From: Chondrus crispus | Taxonomy: Eukaryota; Rhodophyta; Florideophyceae; Gigartinales; Gigartinaceae | Reading direction: 5' to 3' | DNA: 64,000 bases | Assembly: GCF_000350225.1 (NCBI RefSeq) | Contig: NW_005179024.1 | Span: forward strand, 145,789-209,788 | Part shown: positions 21,101 to 30,397 of the stretch, one piece after another | How the letters are laid out: each line of letters begins with the position of its first letter | Position numbering within the stretch: the stretch's first letter is position 1 | Notes under the pieces: generated by a model | Told to the model about the DNA's origin: nothing | Databases searched by the model: none | Seen by the model: the letters and a program-made list of their open reading frames with translations, nothing else | Program-made: the position numbers and the translations under genes

Positions 21101-22686
21101 TTCGACGCCGCCGACATCCAGCGCGCCGAAGACCCCGAGGCTGGCGTGCTCGACGCCCCGGTCGCCCCACCGCTGGACGACCTTCCGGCCCCTCTTACGA
21201 TAGAGGAGATAGTCGAGGAGCAACGCGTGGATGAGTTCTGCCAAACCGTTTTGGCACGACAGTCAGAGTCCGGGGACTCCGTGTTCTTCGAGGACCACCA
21301 AGGGGTGCTCAAACGGAGACACCCCTTCGACCCTGATATCGTTCAGGTGGTGGTACCTCGGACGCTTCGCGCCAGGCTCCTTCGCCTGTGCCACAACCCG
21401 GCTATCGCGGGGCACCCGGGCCAGAACCGTATGTACTACGCACTTCGACGCGAGTACTACTGGCCCCACCTGGCTGCAGACGTAGCAGCCACGGTGCGAG
21501 GGTGTCGAACCAGCGCGATGAACCGGGTCAAGCTGAGGAAACATCTCAACCGATTGAGGTTGTTTCCAGCTACGAGGCCCCTCCAGAGCCTCGCAATCGA
21601 CATCTTGGGGCCGCTCCCCAAGACGAAGACAGGAAAACGATTCCTGCTCGTGATTACGGACCGCTTCAGTAAGCTGACGCAAGTCGTTGCGCTCCGCACG
21701 ATAACCGCATACACCGTGGCGGTTGCGTTCTGCGAATCGTGGGTGTTTAAGTACGGCGTCCGGCCCACGTTGCTGTCCGATAACGGACCGCAGTTTAACG
21801 CCAAGTTCTTCCACAGCACGTGCCCCACGTTCTGGGGATAACGAATTTGTACACTTCGGCGTACCATCCCCAAACGAACGGGCAAGTCGAGCGATATAAC
21901 CGAACAATCGCCTCGATGCTGCAGAACTACGTGGGTGAACACCAGGACGACTGCGATGTGTACGTGGGGCCGCTTACGTATGCGTACAACTCCCACGTAC
22001 ATCGCACCACACGCACCACGCCGTTTGAGCTCGTGCTCAGCAGGCCACCGCCGGAGTTCTCTCTCCGACGGGAGGACGGCGACGCGCCCCCTTCCGATAG
22101 AGGGAACCAACGTGCCAAGTTCCTCAAGACCTTGGACTCGACTATCCAAAAGGCCTACGAGAGCCTGCGTCAGACGCAGGCTCGCTACAAGCGCGACTTC
22201 GATAAGCGCATACGACGTATTAATTCCCGGCTCCGTCCCGGAGAATACGTATATCTCAACCCCACCGATGGGGCTAGGACGTCGAACAAGCTCGCCTCGC
22301 CCGCTGTCGGACCCTACCGCGTGCTCGCCAATGACCGCCGAACCATCACGATCGATCGTGATGGGGTCACCGAGCGAGTCTCCGCCGACCGCTGCGTGTA
22401 CGCGCCGTCTCCGATAAACGCGCCACGAGCAAGTACGACGACCCCGCGGGACCTCGCCGATAAGGTCACCGCGGGAACGCAGTATGCCGTCGAACGACTA
22501 CTGAGAAATCGAGTCATAGAAGACGGAACTACGGAGTTCCTCATCAAGTGGGCGGATTACGACGCGCCCACTTGGACGGCGCGGACTCGCGTCCCGGAGG
22601 AGTTGGTGTCTCGTTACGCCCAACGCCTCCGGAGACGTACCGGCAGGAACCTCACCCAAACCGTGAACGCGGACGTTCACGCTTAA
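18111..22686 (+). pseudogene. Pol of retrotransposon C: protease, RT, RNase H, integrase, chromodomain (broken)
   Basis: The retropepsin region reads AVDTCSGYNLM, where Asp-Thr-Gly would be expected; Gly to Cys is one base change and probably inactivates the protease. RT is well preserved (LDLNSGYWQ; LVYLDDVIVFS). A frame break follows at about 20045-20090. The connection and RNase H domains continue to a TGA at 20548-20550, probably a former Trp codon (GY*SYSLSDSE). RNase H goes on (RTDHDALRW), then the frame breaks again between 20985 and 21150. Integrase carries the HHCC-type finger, the first two catalytic Asp (AIDILGPLP; SDNGPQF), a break at about 21810-21820, and the catalytic Glu (GQVERYN). 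A chromodomain-like end follows (EFLIKWADYDAPTW). Stop at 22684-22686. Confidence 0.9.
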
Positions 22687-22696
22687 GGGGGGGGCC
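22663..22696 (+). repeat. First copy of a 34-bp direct repeat (pol end plus G8 tract)
   Basis: Contains a 7-bp-arm hairpin GTGAACG...CGTTCAC, the pol stop codon and G8. It matches 25079-25112 with three mismatches. Confidence 0.9.
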
Positions 22697-23594
22697 CTCA
22701 ACCGCTCCTTTGCGGATTAACCCCAGCCTGCACGAACAGACTAAAAGGGGAAGCGAAGGAGGTCGGCGGACCCTATCGGAGGTTCACAGCCGGGGACGCG
22801 TTCAAGTCAAGTCGTCTTGACTTCTCGGACGTCAAGGACGCGAGACATAAGAACAGGACAGTACGAACTGCCTGAAAAAAAAAGGTTGGGCCCTCGTAAT
22901 GACCGACATGACGAGGACTGCAATACCCCGTTCGGATCGGAAAAGTCGGACGACACCCCCCCGAACAGGATTGCCGGACGATCCGTTAAGTCCAGCCACC
23001 ACGGCGAGGAGGGGCGCCCGACGAATGAGGCGATCAGCGGTGGAATTACGAGAGCCCCTCGGTGGGCAGAGTAAGCGACCAGAATGCTTGTTGTTTGTGT
23101 CTCGGAATATCCGAGAAGGTTCGGGCTCACTTCGAGCCCTCAGTCCGCATCCGGGTCCGATAACCCGACGGACGGCGTGGTCATGACCCTATCGATAGGG
23201 GTCGTGCGCGAGGAAATGCGCAAAAGGCGTTTTCAGATGAGCAGGCGAGTGAGGCTGCGTTCGCCTCAACAGTCGCCAGGATAGTTAAGGAAGGGGCGTA
23301 AGCGCGAGAGCAACTCGGTCGGAGGGGCAACAATATATGCACACACACGTGTACTGTCAGCCCCAATTAGAACTTTTTGTCGCTAATCACGGCGTATGCC
23401 ATGATTTAATTTTGGGAAGATTTCTTCCTCAGACGACAGCGCACCAATCAGGAACCGTGCTCTGATTTTTTGGCAGAAATTGTTTTCGCGGGAAATTAGG
23501 ACAATTTTTGGGATGATTTTCTGATTGCGCGGCGGACGGAAAAAGGTCGCAGTACACGTGTACTACGAGAAAAAGTCGCAATCCACGGCGCTGC

Positions 23595-23820
23595 GCCCTC
23601 GCCGCGATGGCGAGGGGCGCGTGGACAAGGAGAATACCGCGAGGCGCGCCCTCGCCGCGATGGCGAGGGGCGCATGGACGAGGAGAATACTGTGCGCTGC
23701 GCCCTCGCCGCAATGGCGAGGGGCGCGTGGACGAGGAGAATACCGCGCGCTGTGCCCTCGCCCCGATGGCGAGGGGCGCGTGGAAGAGGAGAATACTGCA
23801 CCCTCTGCCCTCGCCCCGAT
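23595..23820 (+). repeat. 53-bp tandem repeat, about 4.3 copies
   Basis: GCCCTCGCC recurs at 23595, 23648, 23701, 23754 and 23807, exactly 53 bp apart. Each unit has CGATGGCGAGGGGCG followed by GAGGAGAATAC. Copies differ at a few positions. Confidence 0.92.
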
Positions 23821-25078
23821 TGCCTTAGGGGGGGCGACGAAGATGACACCCGCGTGGGACCTTGCCTCGGTGGAACCGGAGTGCGAGGAGCGCAGGAAAA
23901 AGTTGTCGGGGAGCGCCGCGGGCCGAGCTTGCGAGGCCCAGGCGCTTCTACGCGGACTTTTCCGCCGCACCACAGCGCAGAGTGGGCGCGCCGCGCCCTC
24001 GCTATCGGGGGCGAGGGCTGATAAGGATAAGGACCGTCGTCACGCGTCGTCGCGCGCCGCGCCCTCGCCACGGACAGCGAAGGCCGGCAAGTCTACAGTA
24101 CGGGGGGCGGTACCGACTGCCACCGCCCGGGCACAGGCTCCGGAGCGCCCCCGCTCGCGCCGGTATAATGCTGCAAACCGTGCGGCGGAAGCCGATGGCG
24201 CGCCCGCCACAAAGGCGAGGTACGCCAGATACGGACTTCGCCTCTTCGCGCTCTGGCCTCGACGGCGAGCGGCAAGAAGAAGGGTAGCGAACGACTACGC
24301 GTCCGCGCACTTCCCCGATGGCGAGTGGCGCCGCCAGTGAGGCGACCGTCGCGAGCGCAATTGTGAATGCCGATCATACACCGGACGGACCTCCGCGCAT
24401 CGGACGCTGCGGTCATACGAGAGGAGCCGTTCACTCTCGCGCCTCCCGTTGCTCTACGAAGAGAGCCATGTTCGAACAGCATGATGGGCACGCAGAGTGA
24501 CGACCGCCGGCAACCGCGAGGAGAGAGGCGCGACCCGTAAAGGCGCCGCACGAAGCGCCTTGTACGGGATCGTCGCCCCGGACAGGGGGGCAGCGACGGT
24601 AGATGAGGGTGAAATGGAGGAAAATACTCCCCCCCCCCACGAAGCGGGTGAAGGGGAGTATGAGCGGTGCTCCTCGACGGGGACCGGGTAAAACGAACAA
24701 GAGCATTCTCTACGAACCCAAGGCCGCATTGACCGCCCCGGGCGACGGAGGGGGGCCTGGTCATAACAACGACACGTGAGACAGGGGCGATGAACACCAC
24801 GAGTACAGTACCCACACCGGGGAAGCCGTCCGCAAAGAGGGGTCAGAAACGCAGCAGGGCTCAGAGATCACGCAACGCAGCGTTACGGAACCGGGCGCGC
24901 AGCGAGGAAGGACGCCAAATGCCGGGCGAGGGATGAGGGAGGAGAACAGCCAACGGAAGGGGTGAACAAGAACGGAGAGCACGACGCACGAGGAAGTGAG
25001 GAACGAACGCAGGAGGGGGGCGATAGGGAAACGAGGATGGAGTCTGGGAAGGAAGCACGAGTCACCCTACAAGCACAT

Positions 25079-25113
25079 GTGAACGCGGACGTTCACACTT
25101 GTGGGGGGGGCCG
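25079..25113 (+). other. Second copy of the 34-bp repeat, probable polypurine tract of C
   Basis: The G8 tract at 25103-25110 lies three bases upstream of the 3' LTR, the position of the plus-strand primer. The same motif ends pol at 22663-22696. Confidence 0.7.
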
Positions 25114-25815
25114 TGTAGTATAACCCCCCCCTGGGGGCTTTTTAGTTAGATTGAATCAACAACAGGATCCCCTACTGTAGAGCTCGACGCTCTACAGTAC
25201 AACCGCGCGTGTCCACGTGTACACCACGGGGACAAGGGACACGCGCATACACGTGCACAAGTGTACCACGCGCGAACGAAGCGCGCACGCACCACGGGTA
25301 ATACGTGTACTGTCAGCCTCGACATAGCTGACAGTATTACAGTGCAGGCCGACCTGCACTACAGTAGCCCACTACAGTACCTCGGTACTGTAGTGTTATG
25401 ATAGATTGTTTTGTATATTATATATGGGGCGGACCGGCGGCGGTGGAGGAGGACAAGCACGGACTTGTCACCCACCGACCGTCAAGGTCCGACTTCCCGC
25501 TTATTCTAAGGTAACGTTCGCTAATTACCTTAGAAGCACCACCGAGTGCGGGTTGAGGACGCGCGCGGTACGCCCACGAGCCGGCTCCGCATCCGCCCGT
25601 CGGTACTGGATCGTTACCCAGTACCGCGCCGGGGCGTCGAGGCGTCGAACCGCTCGCGCGTACCGGCGTCCTCCCCGTTCCCGCTCTACCACGCTACCCG
25701 GGCCCGCTGCCCGGTGCCGTAGGCTGTTGTCCCGCTTCACCCCCGTCTTCCCGATCGACAAGGGTCTCGGTCGAACTGTGCATACACCCCTATCGCTGGG
25801 GGTGTTTATGCTACA
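25114..25815 (+). repeat. 3' LTR of retrotransposon C
   Basis: 702 bp, about 98.7% identical to 14618-15321 by hand count. Reading frames that cross it are LTR translation and not genes. Confidence 0.93.
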
Positions 25816-25820
25816 CCGAG

Positions 25821-27250
25821 GACCTTGGGTTGACGGGGGAAGCCGGGGAGGACGCGTAGAGGCGTCGACGGTCCTCCCCGTGCCAGCCTCAATAAACAAG
25901 GCACCCCCGTCGACCGCTTCGGTACGCGCGCAATCGCAGAGCCGAACGGACGAAGCGGCAATTTGCTTCTTGAAGAAGCAAAATTATAAGGTCACCGCAA
26001 CGGTCGGACAACGACGCGCGATGATGCGCGCCATCACGCCGGTTCTAGATTCGGGCGCTGGCCCGAATCTAATCCACCTACGCTGTGTGGCAGAACCGTG
26101 GCGCGCTGCCATCCAGTCCGGGCGGAGCCCGCCGCTCATCGACGCTTCGAATGGGTCGATGAAGGCCCTCGGCGAGCTCAAGCTGTACGTCCGGATTGGT
26201 GAGTTCGTCACGCGCGTACCGTTCTTGGTCGTCACCAACCTTGCGGTGGACTGTATCCTCGGAACCACGTTCCTGGATCGCCACGTGAAGGCGATCATGC
26301 CACCTCAGAGGAAGGTGCTGTTCCATCATGCGCCGTCCGTAGCGCTGACGGCAGTCACACCCTCGAGGCACGACCGCAAGATGGCCTCGAGGGGACCGTC
26401 GCAGCAGCTCCCGCAGGAGGAGAATTCGGCCGACCGGAAGCGCGCGCAGTTCCCGACGAACGTACCGTCACGGAAAATTGGCGTGGTCAAGGGGGTCACG
26501 ATACCCCCGATGACCCAAGCGATGGTACGCGTCGCAACACCGGTTGGGGGGCTTTGCTTCCTACAAAACCACCCCAAAACGGCGCTTAAGAATTTATGCC
26601 TGATGGCCCAGGGGGTCATGGACCTCTTCCCGGGCGAGCCGTTTACGGTGCTTGTTAGCAACTTCGGAAACCGCGCGGTCCACGTCCCGAAGCATACCGT
26701 TGTTGGTCTCGCGTTGCCATCCCCCACACACATCCTGACACTTGGCGTGTCGGTCCCCGGAGAGGCCGACGCTAAGGAAGGGGGAGGGAATAAAAATAAT
26801 TCCTCGACCGCTACGGAGGAACAGGTGCGACGCGAACAACCAGTTACGGACGATGGCAGAAGAAAATCCTCCACCGCTACGGAAGGATACGCGCGTCGCA
26901 AAGAATCCGCTACGGACGAAGGCAGGATTAATTCCTCACCTGCGGGGAAGGTGCGCGACGAGAAGGACCCGTTACGGACGATGGCAGAATTAAATCCACC
27001 ACCGCTACGGGAGGAGGCGTGCGACGCGAAGAACCGGAAACGGACGACGCCCACAGTGGCAATCCCCCTAACGTGGATGAGCGGACCGATACGGACGCGG
27101 AGAAGACCCGCTCGTGGGAAGAAGACTTCCATATTGGTGCAGAAGACAGTACCGTCCGGTCGGAAGTTATGGACATGCTGTCCGAGTTCAAGGACATGTG
27201 GTCCGGCCACTTGGGTAAGATCGATGCTACGAAGCATCGCATCGAGCTGA
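25821..27250 (+). CDS. Protease region of retrotransposon B pol
   Basis: Resumes B right after the CCGAG duplication. A retropepsin-type domain has the active site PVLDSGAGPNLI (near 26040-26070) and the partner motif CILGTTFLDRHV. It is followed by a linker with a 21-residue (63-bp) tandem repeat at about 26790-27035. The frame ends at 27250 and overlaps the RT frame (from 27019) by 232 nt in another register, so either a frameshift mutation or a programmed shift separates protease from RT. In C the two lie in one frame, favouring mutation in B. The open frame extends upstream only through C's LTR, which is not coding. Confidence 0.85.
26790..27035 (+). repeat. 63-bp coding tandem repeat in the protease-RT linker of B
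   Basis: Near-repeats of GACGATGGCAGAA(G/T)... start at about 26852, 26915 and 26978, 63 bp apart, with a degenerate earlier unit. They code for 21-residue units with the pattern TDDGRRKSSTATEGYARRKE. Confidence 0.8.
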
Positions 27251-30222
27251 AGTCCGGTGCGAAGCCGATCTACCAAGCACCCTACCGAGCCGGACCCATC
27301 GCGCGCGAGAAGGAGAAGAAGGAAATCGACCGCATGCTGCGCGCGAGAGTCATCGAACCGACATTGGCCGAGTGGGCGAGCTCCGTGGTCTTCGTCCCTA
27401 AAAAGGACGGGACCATGCGTTTCTGCGTGGACAACCGCAAGCTAAATGCCGTTACGGTTCGCGACTCCTACTCACTACCGCGCATGGACGAATGCATCGA
27501 CTCGCTCGGCGATGCCACTGTCTTTACCACGCTAGACTGTAATAGCGGGTATTGGCAGGTGGAAGTCGCCGAGGAGGACCGCGATAAAACTACGTTCGCG
27601 TCGCATTCGGGCCTCTACCGCTTTCTACGCATGCCGTTCGGTCTTAAAAACGCGCCCGCGACATTTCAACGGGCGGTCCACATCATCCTGTCACGAGTGA
27701 AATGGGAGACCGAGCTGGTCTACTTCGATGACGTCATCGTCTACTCGCGAACCGTTACGGAACATATGGCGCACGTGCGCGAGGTACTACGGCTTCTACA
27801 TACTGCGGGCGTGTCGCTAAAATTGGCGAAGTGCCCGTTTTTCGACACCTCCGTAACCTATCTCGGGCACGTCGTCCGTCCGGGACGGTTGGAGGTGGGG
27901 CGACGCAACGTCATCGCGATCGAGCGCGCGCGCGCGCCTACGAACCAAACGGAACTGCGATCCTTTCTCGGGATGTGCAACGTTTACCGACGGTTTGTGC
28001 CAGGATTCGCGAAGATCGCCGCGCCGCAGAATAAGAAGACCGGCAAGAATCAGCCCTACGAGTTCGAGATCTTAACCGATGCGGAATACGCGGCGTTTGA
28101 GGAATTGAAGCGGCGCCTCGTGTCGCTGCCAATCCTCGCGCTGCCCCGCTACGGACGGAAATATACGCTGGACACCGACGCGTGCGGACACCAAGTGGGT
28201 TGCGCTCTTCTACAGGGGCAACCCGATGGAGGTACCCGACCGATCGAATATTGGAGCCGCGCGTTGAACGATGCGGAGCGCAATTATACGACTACCGAAA
28301 AGGAATACTTGGCCGTAGTGTGGAGCTTCCTCACCCTACAGCCGTACCTATACGGAAGCGCGTTCAACCTCCGCACGGATCACGAGGCCCTACGCTGGGT
28401 CCTCAATTTAGCGGACAGTTCCGGTCGGCTCGCTCGCTGGCGCCTGCGCTTGGCGGAGTACGACTACGAGGTACAGTACCGCCCAGGCGTCAAGTACCAA
28501 CTCGCGGACGGCGTATCGCGCTTACGCACCGATGGAGGAGACACCGAACCGGTCGATGATGAGGTCCCATGCTTCGCGGTCCAGTACGATGAGGGCAGCG
28601 AGGCCCTCCTGGACAATGTGCACTGGGACCCGCCGCAAGACCGTCCGGACGGTTGTCACGAGCTCGCGATAACTCCCGAGGAACGCCACGCTGCGTCCAT
28701 CTCGGTTGAGGAATTTATACGCGAACAAGCTGAGGACGCCTTCTGTCGCTTCGCCGCGGAAACCGTCAGGACGCCGAACTCGAAGTTCGACATCGACTGT
28801 TACGGATTTCTCGTGAGGATGTCCCCGCTGGACAGGACCCTGCAGCGCGTGGTACCGACTCGGTTGCGCCCCCGGGTACTGTACCTGGCACACCATCCGA
28901 GGTTGGCAGGTCACCCGGGAGCGACGCGTATGTACTACACCCTTCGCAGGGAGTACTACTGGCCACAGATGGCCAGCGACGCGTTTTCGACCGTACGGAA
29001 TTGCACCTCGTGTGCTGCGACCCGCGGGACGCTTGTCAAGAACCAAAAAAATCTCAAGCTGTTCCCCGCGGCGGGCCCCATGGAGTTTGTCGCGATGGAC
29101 CTCCTGGGGCCCCTGCCCAAGACCGCGCACGGAAACCAACACGTGTTGGTAATTACCGACCGGTTCTCCAAGCTAACGCGCAGTATCCCGCTCCGGACTA
29201 CAACCGCTTCGGTCGTCGCAAACGCGTTTTTGGACAACTGGGTCTACGTTTACGGAGCGCCGCGCTACGTACTAACCGATAATGGCCCTCAGTTCGCTGC
29301 GAAGTTCTTCGACGCTGTATGCGCCTTCCTGGGGGTGCGGCATTATCTCATGACGGCCTACCACCCCCAGTCGAATGGGCAGACCGAACGGTTCAATCGC
29401 ACGGTGGTGCAACGCCTCCTGCACTACGTGGAGGAGCACCAGCGCGATTGGGACGACTGCGTGCAGCCGCTGACCTTCGCGTACAATACGCAGGTCCACC
29501 GGTCGACGGAGACGACTCCATTCGACCTGGTGTTAACGCGGCCACCGTCCAGTTTAATTCTCCCCGGTACTCTACCGCAGGACGCGGGGACCCATCGAGA
29601 GGACCTGCGGACCCCGGTGCAGTACAAGCGCGCTACGCTGCCCAAGCTTCGCGACGCGCTCGACCGTGCTCGGACGAAATTAACCGCATCGCAAAAGCGG
29701 TACAAGGACAATTTCGACAAGAAGGTCGGCTTCTGTCCGGTCGTTGTGGCGGGCGATTTTGTCTACGTTGATCGCCCGCCCCGCCCGTTGACAAGCATCG
29801 AGCCACGCACGCGTGCGCAAGGTACGACCGGAACGGACGAGCTCTCTGTCAAACTTCTACCAAAGACAGAGGGGCCGTTTCGCGTGCGCTCCGCTGCGGA
29901 CACCACGGTCCTCATCGAGCAGGACGGTGTGGAGAACCGCGTGAGCATCGAAGGCGTTACCAAAATGCCGCGCCGGCCGGGAGATACTGTCACCTCGGCC
30001 ATTCCATCCGCATCGGACGCACAAGTCGCAACGCCCCGCGCGGAATACGTCGTTGACCACATCGTCGGACACCGTACGACCCGCGGCGGCACCGAGTACA
30101 AGGTTCACTGGTACGGGTACGCCGCTTCCGACGATACTTACGAGCCCTCCGAGGGGCTCCCGCAGCCGTTTATCGACCGGTATTGGCGTACGCGCCAAGG
30201 GCCGGCACGTGCGCAAGCGTAG
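27019..30222 (+). CDS. Pol of retrotransposon B: RT, RNase H, integrase, chromodomain (open)
   Basis: A 1067-aa frame without internal stops. RT occupies residues ~60-280, with catalytic LDCNSGYWQ and VYFDDVIVYS. RNase H occupies ~370-480 (LDTDACGHQVG; TEKEYLAVV; LRTDHEALRW). Integrase has the HHCC finger (LAHHPRLAGHPG ... NCTSC) and the D,D,E core (VAMDLLGPLP; LTDNGPQFA; GQTERFNRTV). The last ~50 residues form a chromodomain (VVDHIVGHRTTRGGTEYKVH; WYGYAASDDTYEP). Chromodomain integrases are known to direct insertion to modified chromatin. All catalytic residues are present, so this pol may be functional, although upstream protease is in another frame. Confidence 0.93.
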   Translation: MRREEPETDDAHSGNPPNVDERTDTDAEKTRSWEEDFHIGAEDSTVRSEVMDMLSEFKDMWSGHLGKIDATKHRIELKSGAKPIYQAPYRAGPIAREKEKKEIDRMLRARVIEPTLAEWASSVVFVPKKDGTMRFCVDNRKLNAVTVRDSYSLPRMDECIDSLGDATVFTTLDCNSGYWQVEVAEEDRDKTTFASHSGLYRFLRMPFGLKNAPATFQRAVHIILSRVKWETELVYFDDVIVYSRTVTEHMAHVREVLRLLHTAGVSLKLAKCPFFDTSVTYLGHVVRPGRLEVGRRNVIAIERARAPTNQTELRSFLGMCNVYRRFVPGFAKIAAPQNKKTGKNQPYEFEILTDAEYAAFEELKRRLVSLPILALPRYGRKYTLDTDACGHQVGCALLQGQPDGGTRPIEYWSRALNDAERNYTTTEKEYLAVVWSFLTLQPYLYGSAFNLRTDHEALRWVLNLADSSGRLARWRLRLAEYDYEVQYRPGVKYQLADGVSRLRTDGGDTEPVDDEVPCFAVQYDEGSEALLDNVHWDPPQDRPDGCHELAITPEERHAASISVEEFIREQAEDAFCRFAAETVRTPNSKFDIDCYGFLVRMSPLDRTLQRVVPTRLRPRVLYLAHHPRLAGHPGATRMYYTLRREYYWPQMASDAFSTVRNCTSCAATRGTLVKNQKNLKLFPAAGPMEFVAMDLLGPLPKTAHGNQHVLVITDRFSKLTRSIPLRTTTASVVANAFLDNWVYVYGAPRYVLTDNGPQFAAKFFDAVCAFLGVRHYLMTAYHPQSNGQTERFNRTVVQRLLHYVEEHQRDWDDCVQPLTFAYNTQVHRSTETTPFDLVLTRPPSSLILPGTLPQDAGTHREDLRTPVQYKRATLPKLRDALDRARTKLTASQKRYKDNFDKKVGFCPVVVAGDFVYVDRPPRPLTSIEPRTRAQGTTGTDELSVKLLPKTEGPFRVRSAADTTVLIEQDGVENRVSIEGVTKMPRRPGDTVTSAIPSASDAQVATPRAEYVVDHIVGHRTTRGGTEYKVHWYGYAASDDTYEPSEGLPQPFIDRYWRTRQGPARAQA

Positions 30223-30397
30223 CGCGCCCCGAGATCCCGCATGGCCACACCGTCAAGACGACTTCTCCACCACGTGCTGCGCATCGCCGCGCGCGCGCGC
30301 CGCGGACAATTGATAGGATCACCATTAATCGGTCTGGTTTATGGGAAGCGAGTCCCCTAATGGGCTACGCGAAAGGGGGCGACCAACGGGTCGGGGC

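Larger units (their letters stand above)
22687..25113. other. 2.4-kb segment between pol and 3' LTR of C, no gene recognised
   Basis: Frames here are low-complexity (Arg/Ala/Pro-rich) and contradict each other between strands, so none is supported. The segment is bracketed by a 34-bp imperfect direct repeat, 22663-22696 and 25079-25112 (GTGAACGCGGACGTTCAC plus a G8 run). The first copy encodes the end of pol; the second ends one base before the 3' LTR. Inside lies a 53-bp tandem repeat (23595-23820). Nothing matching the antisense ORF of B was found on either strand. Confidence 0.7.
14618..25815 (+). mobile_element. LTR retrotransposon C (Ty3/gypsy), innermost
   Basis: LTRs 14618-15321 and 25114-25815, TGTAGTATAACCCC...GTTTATGCTACA. 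Target duplication CCGAG at 14613-14617 and 25816-25820, inside B. It shares the first ten LTR bases with B and has pol proteins clearly related to B, so B and C belong to one lineage. The LTRs differ by about nine substitutions in 703 bp, the lowest of the three. Gag is open but pol has several frame breaks and one nonsense codon, so C is defective. Confidence 0.95.

Noticed and set aside
23595..23820. Possible CRISPR-like array
   Set aside because: The 53-bp units are direct tandem copies without unique spacers, in a eukaryotic retrotransposon.
23525..24340. Long forward frame over the 53-bp tandem repeat of C, and reverse frames at 23496-24071 and 24093-24815
   Set aside because: Composition is Arg/Ala/Pro noise and the frames overlap on both strands; the repeat length (53, not a multiple of 3) shifts frame every unit.
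25406..25815. Open frame starting MFCILYMGRTGGGGGGQ before the protease of B
   Set aside because: It is translation of the 3' LTR of C that happens to run into B's protease frame; the same frame appears in C's 5' LTR at 14912-15400.
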